Source: an uncultured Roseateles sp.
GTDB taxonomy: Bacteria; Pseudomonadota; Gammaproteobacteria; Burkholderiales; Burkholderiaceae_C
Assembly (NCBI RefSeq): GCF_913777145.1
Contig: NZ_CAJYPS010000008.1
Span: 1-64,000, forward strand
Length of the DNA stretch: 64,000 bases
Reading direction: 5' to 3'
In this document: positions 55,688 to 64,000 of the stretch, piece by piece
Layout: every line of letters starts with the position of its first letter
Numbering within the stretch: the stretch's first letter is position 1
Notes under the pieces: model-generated
The model's input: only the letters and a program-made list of their open reading frames with translations
Databases searched by the model: none
What the model was told of the DNA's origin: nothing
Made by a program: the position numbers and the translations under genes

Positions 55688-56825
55688 GCCGCCGCTCAAG
55701 CGCCACCCGGCGGCGGCCGACCCGGCCCGCAGCCGCGGCCGGCGCGTGCCCGAGCCACCCGCGCCCACGCGCAGCGAATACCAGCGCGATCGCGACCGCA
55801 TCGTGCACAGCACGGCCTTCCGGCGCCTGGTCTACAAGACCCAGGTGTTCCTGAACCACGAGGGCGATCTGTTCCGCACCCGGCTGACCCATTCGTTGGA
55901 GGTGGCCCAACTGGGGCGTTCCATCGCGCGTAGCCTGGGCCTGGACGAAGACCTGGTCGAGACCATCGCGCTGGCGCACGACCTGGGCCACACGCCCTTC
56001 GGCCATGTGGGTCAGGACGTGCTGAACGACTGCATGAAGCCCTTCGGCGGCTTCGAGCACAACCTGCAGTCGCTGCGGGTGGTGGACAGCCTGGAGCAGC
56101 GCTACCCCGAGTTCGACGGCCTCAACCTCAGCTACGAGTCGCGCGAAGGCATCCTCAAGCACTGTTCGCGCGCCCATGCGGCCGAGCTGGAGGCGGGTGA
56201 GCCCGGTGGTGTGGCAGCGCGCTTTCTGCTCGGCGGCCAGCCCAGTCTGGAGGCCCAGCTGTGCAACCTGGCCGATGAGGTGGCCTACAACGCCCATGAC
56301 GTGGACGACGGCGTGCGCTCCGGCCTGGTCACGCTGGAGCAACTGCTCGCGGTGGACCTGGTGCGGGAGCATCATGACGCCGCACTGGCCGCCCACCCCG
56401 GACTGGCGCCCAAGCGCCTGCTGGCCGAGACCATACGGCGCATGCTGTCCGCCCAGGTCTACGACATCATCGACGCCACCCGCCAGGCGCTGGCCGACGC
56501 GGCGCCGGCGGACATCGACGCGGTGCGCCGTCTGCCGCAGCCGCTGGCGCGTTTCAGCCCCGACATGCGCGCGCGCAGCCACGCGCTCAAGCGCTTCCTG
56601 TTCGCCAACCTCTACCGCCACCCGCAGGTGCAGGCCACGCGGGTGCGGGCGGAAGAAGTGCTGCGCGATCTGTTCGGGCTCTACGCCGACGATGCGACAC
56701 AGCTGCCCGAGGACTTCGCCGCCCGACCCGACCGCGAGCGCGCCTGTGCCGACTACATCGCCGGCATGACCGACCGCTACGCGATACGCGAGCACCAGCG
56801 CCTGACCGGCAAGACCCTGTTCTGA
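55674..56825 (+). CDS. dGTP triphosphohydrolase-like HD-domain protein
   Basis: 383 residues. HD-domain residues are His73 ([13 protein letters not shown]), His102-Asp103 ([11 protein letters not shown]) and the later Asp in [13 protein letters not shown]-terminal [24 protein letters not shown] is the family substrate-pocket signature. It belongs to the shorter dGTPase-like type common in betaproteobacteria rather than E. coli Dgt. The ATG at 55674 lies within the aroB end, so the genes are coupled. Confidence 0.93.
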   Translation: MARPEPPLKRHPAAADPARSRGRRVPEPPAPTRSEYQRDRDRIVHSTAFRRLVYKTQVFLNHEGDLFRTRLTHSLEVAQLGRSIARSLGLDEDLVETIALAHDLGHTPFGHVGQDVLNDCMKPFGGFEHNLQSLRVVDSLEQRYPEFDGLNLSYESREGILKHCSRAHAAELEAGEPGGVAARFLLGGQPSLEAQLCNLADEVAYNAHDVDDGVRSGLVTLEQLLAVDLVREHHDAALAAHPGLAPKRLLAETIRRMLSAQVYDIIDATRQALADAAPADIDAVRRLPQPLARFSPDMRARSHALKRFLFANLYRHPQVQATRVRAEEVLRDLFGLYADDATQLPEDFAARPDRERACADYIAGMTDRYAIREHQRLTGKTLF

Positions 56826-56864
56826 GCGGCCTGCCGCTTCCCCACCTGGTCCAGGCGGGTATAC

Positions 56865-57684
56865 AAATGGTGTCGGAGTCGTATATTCCGGGTTGAGCTC
56901 CCGTGAATGCCGCCCATGGCCCGTCTGCCCCGTCTCATCCTCCCCGATCACCCCCACCACGTGCTGCTGCGCGGCCACAACGGCCAGCCCGTGTTCATGG
57001 ACGACCAGGACCGCCAGCTGATGCTGCAGGTGCTGGCCGAGGTGTCACGCCAGCAGAGCGTGCTGCTGCATGCCTATGTGCTGATGGACAACCACCTGCA
57101 CCTGCTGGTCACGCCCGGCAGCGAGGACGGGCTGGGCCGCATGATGCAGTCACTGGGCCGGCGCTACGTGGCGGCCTTCAACGCCCGCCACGGTCGCCGT
57201 GGCACCTTGTGGGAAGGGCGTTTCCGCGCCGCGCTGCTGCAGCCCCAGCCCTATCTGCTGGCCTGCATGCGCTATATCGAGCTCAACCCGGTGCGGGCCG
57301 GCCTCTGCCTGGCCGCGGAGGACTGGCCCTGGTCCAGCGCCGCCCACCACCTGGGCCGCACGCGCGACCGGCTGCTGCACGAGCACGCGCTGTACTGGGC
57401 GCTGGGCAACACACCCTTCGAGCGCGAGGCGGCCTACCGCGACTGGCTGGCCCAGGGTACGGCGCCGGCCGAAGCCCAGCTCATCATCGAGTCGGTTTTG
57501 CGGGGGCGCCCGCTGGCGGGGGCCGACTTTCTTGCGCCCTGGCTGAACAGCCATCCCGAGGTGGTGGTGCGCCGCCCGCGCGGCCGTCCCCGCAAACCTG
57601 ACGCCGGCGGTTGATTCATCTGTGACCCCATTTAAATCGCGAGCGTTTGTTGCGAATCGTATAAATCGTCTCTGACACCTATTT
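56865..57684 (+). mobile_element. RAYT element with inverted flanking motifs
   Basis: The transposase gene is bracketed by AAATGGTGTCGGAGTC (56865-56880) on the left and GTCTCTGACACCTATTT (57668-57684) on the right, an imperfect inverted repeat. A second right-side motif, TCTGTGACCCCATTTAAAT (57619-57637), has the same orientation as the right end. The flanks are more AT-rich than the neighbours. Boundaries are set by these motifs only and no target duplication was seen. Confidence 0.55.
56916..57614 (+). CDS. REP-associated tyrosine transposase (RAYT, Y1_Tnp)
   Basis: 232 residues. The start MARLPRLILPDHPHHVLLRGHN is typical of RAYTs. The HUH motif is HLH at 60-62 (VLMDNHLHLLVTP), the candidate nucleophile is Tyr84 (LGRRYVAAFN), and the following GTLWEGRF and YIELNPVRAGL segments are family hallmarks. 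Such single-domain nucleases cut single-stranded DNA at REP-type hairpins and are usually domesticated, single-copy genes. The ATG at 56907 would add three residues. It interrupts the interval between the dGTPase-like gene and gltB. Confidence 0.93.
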   Translation: MARLPRLILPDHPHHVLLRGHNGQPVFMDDQDRQLMLQVLAEVSRQQSVLLHAYVLMDNHLHLLVTPGSEDGLGRMMQSLGRRYVAAFNARHGRRGTLWEGRFRAALLQPQPYLLACMRYIELNPVRAGLCLAAEDWPWSSAAHHLGRTRDRLLHEHALYWALGNTPFEREAAYRDWLAQGTAPAEAQLIIESVLRGRPLAGADFLAPWLNSHPEVVVRRPRGRPRKPDAGG

Positions 57685-57692
57685 AATGCGGT

Positions 57693-57708
57693 TGCCGCCC
57701 GGGCGGCA
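57693..57708. promoter_or_regulatory. 16-base palindrome upstream of gltB
   Basis: Perfect palindrome TGCCGCCCGGGCGGCA, about 42 bases before the gltB start and just outside the right end of the RAYT element. It may be an operator or a leader hairpin; no regulator is matched. Confidence 0.35.
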
Positions 57709-57749
57709 CTGCATTACGCTGCCGTCCTGTTGTGATCCAGGAGGGCGAC

Positions 57750-62495
<4,746 letters not shown>

Positions 62496-62506
62496 GGAGT
62501 CAAGCC

Positions 62507-63991
62507 ATGGGAAAAGTCACCGGCTTCATGGAATACGAGCGTCTGGACGAGGGCTACGAGCCGGTCGCCGCGCGGGTCAAGAACTACAAGGAATTCGTCA
62601 TCGGCCTCAACGTCGAACAGGCCAAGGTGCAGGGCGCGCGCTGCATGGACTGCGGCACGCCGTTCTGCAACAACGGCTGCCCGGTCAACAACGTGATCCC
62701 GGACTTCAACGACCTGGTCTACAAGGGCCGGCCCGAGGACTGGAAGCTGGCGCTGACCGTGCTGCACAGCACCAACAACTTCCCCGAGTTCACCGGCCGC
62801 ATCTGCCCCGCGCCCTGTGAGGCGGCCTGCACGCTGAACGTGAACGACGACGCGGTGGGCATCAAGTCCATAGAGCACGCCATCATCGACCGCGGCTGGG
62901 CCGAGGGATGGGTGAAGCCGCTGCCGCCGGCCGTCAAGACCGGCAAGAAGGTGGCCGTGATCGGTTCCGGCCCCGCTGGCCTGGCGGCCGCGCAGCAACT
63001 GGCGCGTGTGGGTCACGAGGTGACGGTGTTCGAGAAGAACGACCGTGTGGGCGGCCTGCTGCGCTACGGCATTCCCGACTTCAAGATGGAGAAGTCCCAC
63101 ATCGACCGCCGCGTCGAGCAGATGCAGGCCGAGGGCGTGAGCTTCCGCACCGGCGTGCTGGTCGGCAGCCTGCCGGCCCAAGGCCCGGAAAGCAAGGTCA
63201 CCAACTGGGCCAAGGAGAGCGTGTCGGCCGAGGACCTGAAGGCCGAGTTCGACGCGGTGCTGCTGGCCGGCGGCGCCGAGACCTCGCGCGACCTGCCGGT
63301 GGCGGGTCGTGACCTGGCCGGCGTGCACTTTGCGATGGAGTTCCTGCCGCAGCAGAACAAGGTCAATGCGGGCGACAAGCTCAAGGGCCAGCTGCGCGCG
63401 GATGGCAAGCATGTGGTCGTCATCGGCGGTGGCGACACCGGCAGCGATTGCGTGGGCACCAGCAACCGCCATGGCGCCAAGAGCGTCACCCAGTTCGAGC
63501 TGCTGCCCCAGCCGCCCGAGGTGGAAGACCGGCCCATGACCTGGCCCTACTGGCCCATCAAGCTGCGCACCTCCAGCAGCCATGAGGAGGGCTGCGAGCG
63601 CGAGTTCGCGATCGCCACCAAGGAGTTTGTCGGCGAGAAGGGCAAGCTGACCGGCGTGAAGACCGTGCGCCTCAAGTGGGAGGGCGGCCGCATGACCGAG
63701 GTCGAGGGCAGCGAGCAGATCATCAAGGCCGACCTGGCGCTGCTGGCCATGGGCTTCACCGCACCGGTGGCGACCGTGCTGGACGCCTTCGGGGTCGACA
63801 AGGACGCCCGCGGCAACGGCAAGGCCGCGACCGAGGGTGCGGCGGCCTACAAGACCAATGTCGACAAGGTGTTCGCCGCCGGCGACATGCGCCGCGGCCA
63901 GAGCCTGGTGGTCTGGGCCATACGCGAGGGCCGCCAGGCCGCGCGTGCGGTGGACGAGTACCTGATGGGGGTGTCGGCGCTGCCGCGCTGA
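62507..63991 (+). CDS. gltD: glutamate synthase small subunit
   Basis: 494 residues. Supplies electrons from NADPH through FAD and two 4Fe-4S clusters to GltB. N-terminal cysteine clusters [17 protein letters not shown] and [14 protein letters not shown]-binding [17 protein letters not shown] and NADPH-binding [22 protein letters not shown] are visible, and the last part holds [13 protein letters not shown] and [29 protein letters not shown] upstream fixes the start. The window ends nine bases after its stop. Confidence 0.97.
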   Translation: MGKVTGFMEYERLDEGYEPVAARVKNYKEFVIGLNVEQAKVQGARCMDCGTPFCNNGCPVNNVIPDFNDLVYKGRPEDWKLALTVLHSTNNFPEFTGRICPAPCEAACTLNVNDDAVGIKSIEHAIIDRGWAEGWVKPLPPAVKTGKKVAVIGSGPAGLAAAQQLARVGHEVTVFEKNDRVGGLLRYGIPDFKMEKSHIDRRVEQMQAEGVSFRTGVLVGSLPAQGPESKVTNWAKESVSAEDLKAEFDAVLLAGGAETSRDLPVAGRDLAGVHFAMEFLPQQNKVNAGDKLKGQLRADGKHVVVIGGGDTGSDCVGTSNRHGAKSVTQFELLPQPPEVEDRPMTWPYWPIKLRTSSSHEEGCEREFAIATKEFVGEKGKLTGVKTVRLKWEGGRMTEVEGSEQIIKADLALLAMGFTAPVATVLDAFGVDKDARGNGKAATEGAAAYKTNVDKVFAAGDMRRGQSLVVWAIREGRQAARAVDEYLMGVSALPR

Positions 63992-64000
63992 GGCCTCAGC

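Noticed and set aside
56865-57684. Complete insertion sequence with target-site duplication
   Set aside because: The gene is a RAYT, not an IS200/IS605 transposase with its own full element ends, and no direct duplication was found outside the flanking motifs.

Overview
This 64 kb window is high-GC chromosomal DNA from a betaproteobacterium of the order Burkholderiales. The evidence is the gene neighbourhoods: rplM-rpsI-erpA; tyrS divergent from an M23 peptidase-anmK pair; mrcA divergent from pilMNOPQ, followed by aroKB-dgt and gltBD; and an inverted cyaY/lptM pair. Protein-level similarity and PEP-CTERM proteins fit the Rubrivivax/Roseateles/Ideonella-type branch best, but that placement is inference. 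No rRNA, tRNA, CRISPR array, prophage or integrated plasmid was seen. Most of the window is core genome with some accessory islands.

Layout. 1-6543: ribosomal proteins L13 (partial) and S9, ErpA, an MdtD-like drug exporter, then on the minus strand anmK and a periplasmic M23 peptidase, and tyrS. 6544-17467: accessory region with a large lipoprotein joining a discoidin-like domain to a di-haem oxidoreductase, a secreted PHP-type metallohydrolase, a PEP-CTERM protein, a tricorn-type protease (minus), a second PEP-CTERM protein and a 5'-nucleotidase (minus). 17690-20280: a chemoreceptor and a Lon-like AAA ATPase. 20281-20650: a gene-free stretch with three copies of a palindromic 22-mer and a double hairpin. 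20651-31808: a complete type II secretion cluster, gspGHIJKLMNDEF on minus and gspC divergent on plus. 31816-34801: a CobT-like protein that lacks the usual catalytic glutamates, ilvA, and a small RNA gene with an anti-Shine-Dalgarno core. 34802-39337: OsmC protein, coq7, two porins and a DUF3047 lipoprotein. 39441-43333: a dipeptide/oligopeptide-type ABC importer without a binding protein. 43337-46331: lptM, cyaY and PBP1A. 46623-51755: pilMNOPQ. 51807-56825: an Ig-like lipoprotein, aroK, aroB and a dGTPase-like HD hydrolase. 56865-57684: a REP-associated tyrosine transposase (RAYT) with inverted flanking motifs. 57750-63991: gltB and gltD.

Functionally the window carries two secretin-based envelope machines (type II secretion with GspD, type IV pilus with PilQ), several candidate exported clients or surface proteins (tricorn-type protease, PEP-CTERM proteins, Ig-like lipoprotein, di-haem lipoprotein), and conserved housekeeping genes. 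The best candidates for less-described biology are the sRNA between ilvA and the OsmC gene with its overlapping divergent promoters, the RAYT element with its flanking motifs, the palindromic repeat cluster downstream of gspF, and the CobT paralogue with altered catalytic positions.
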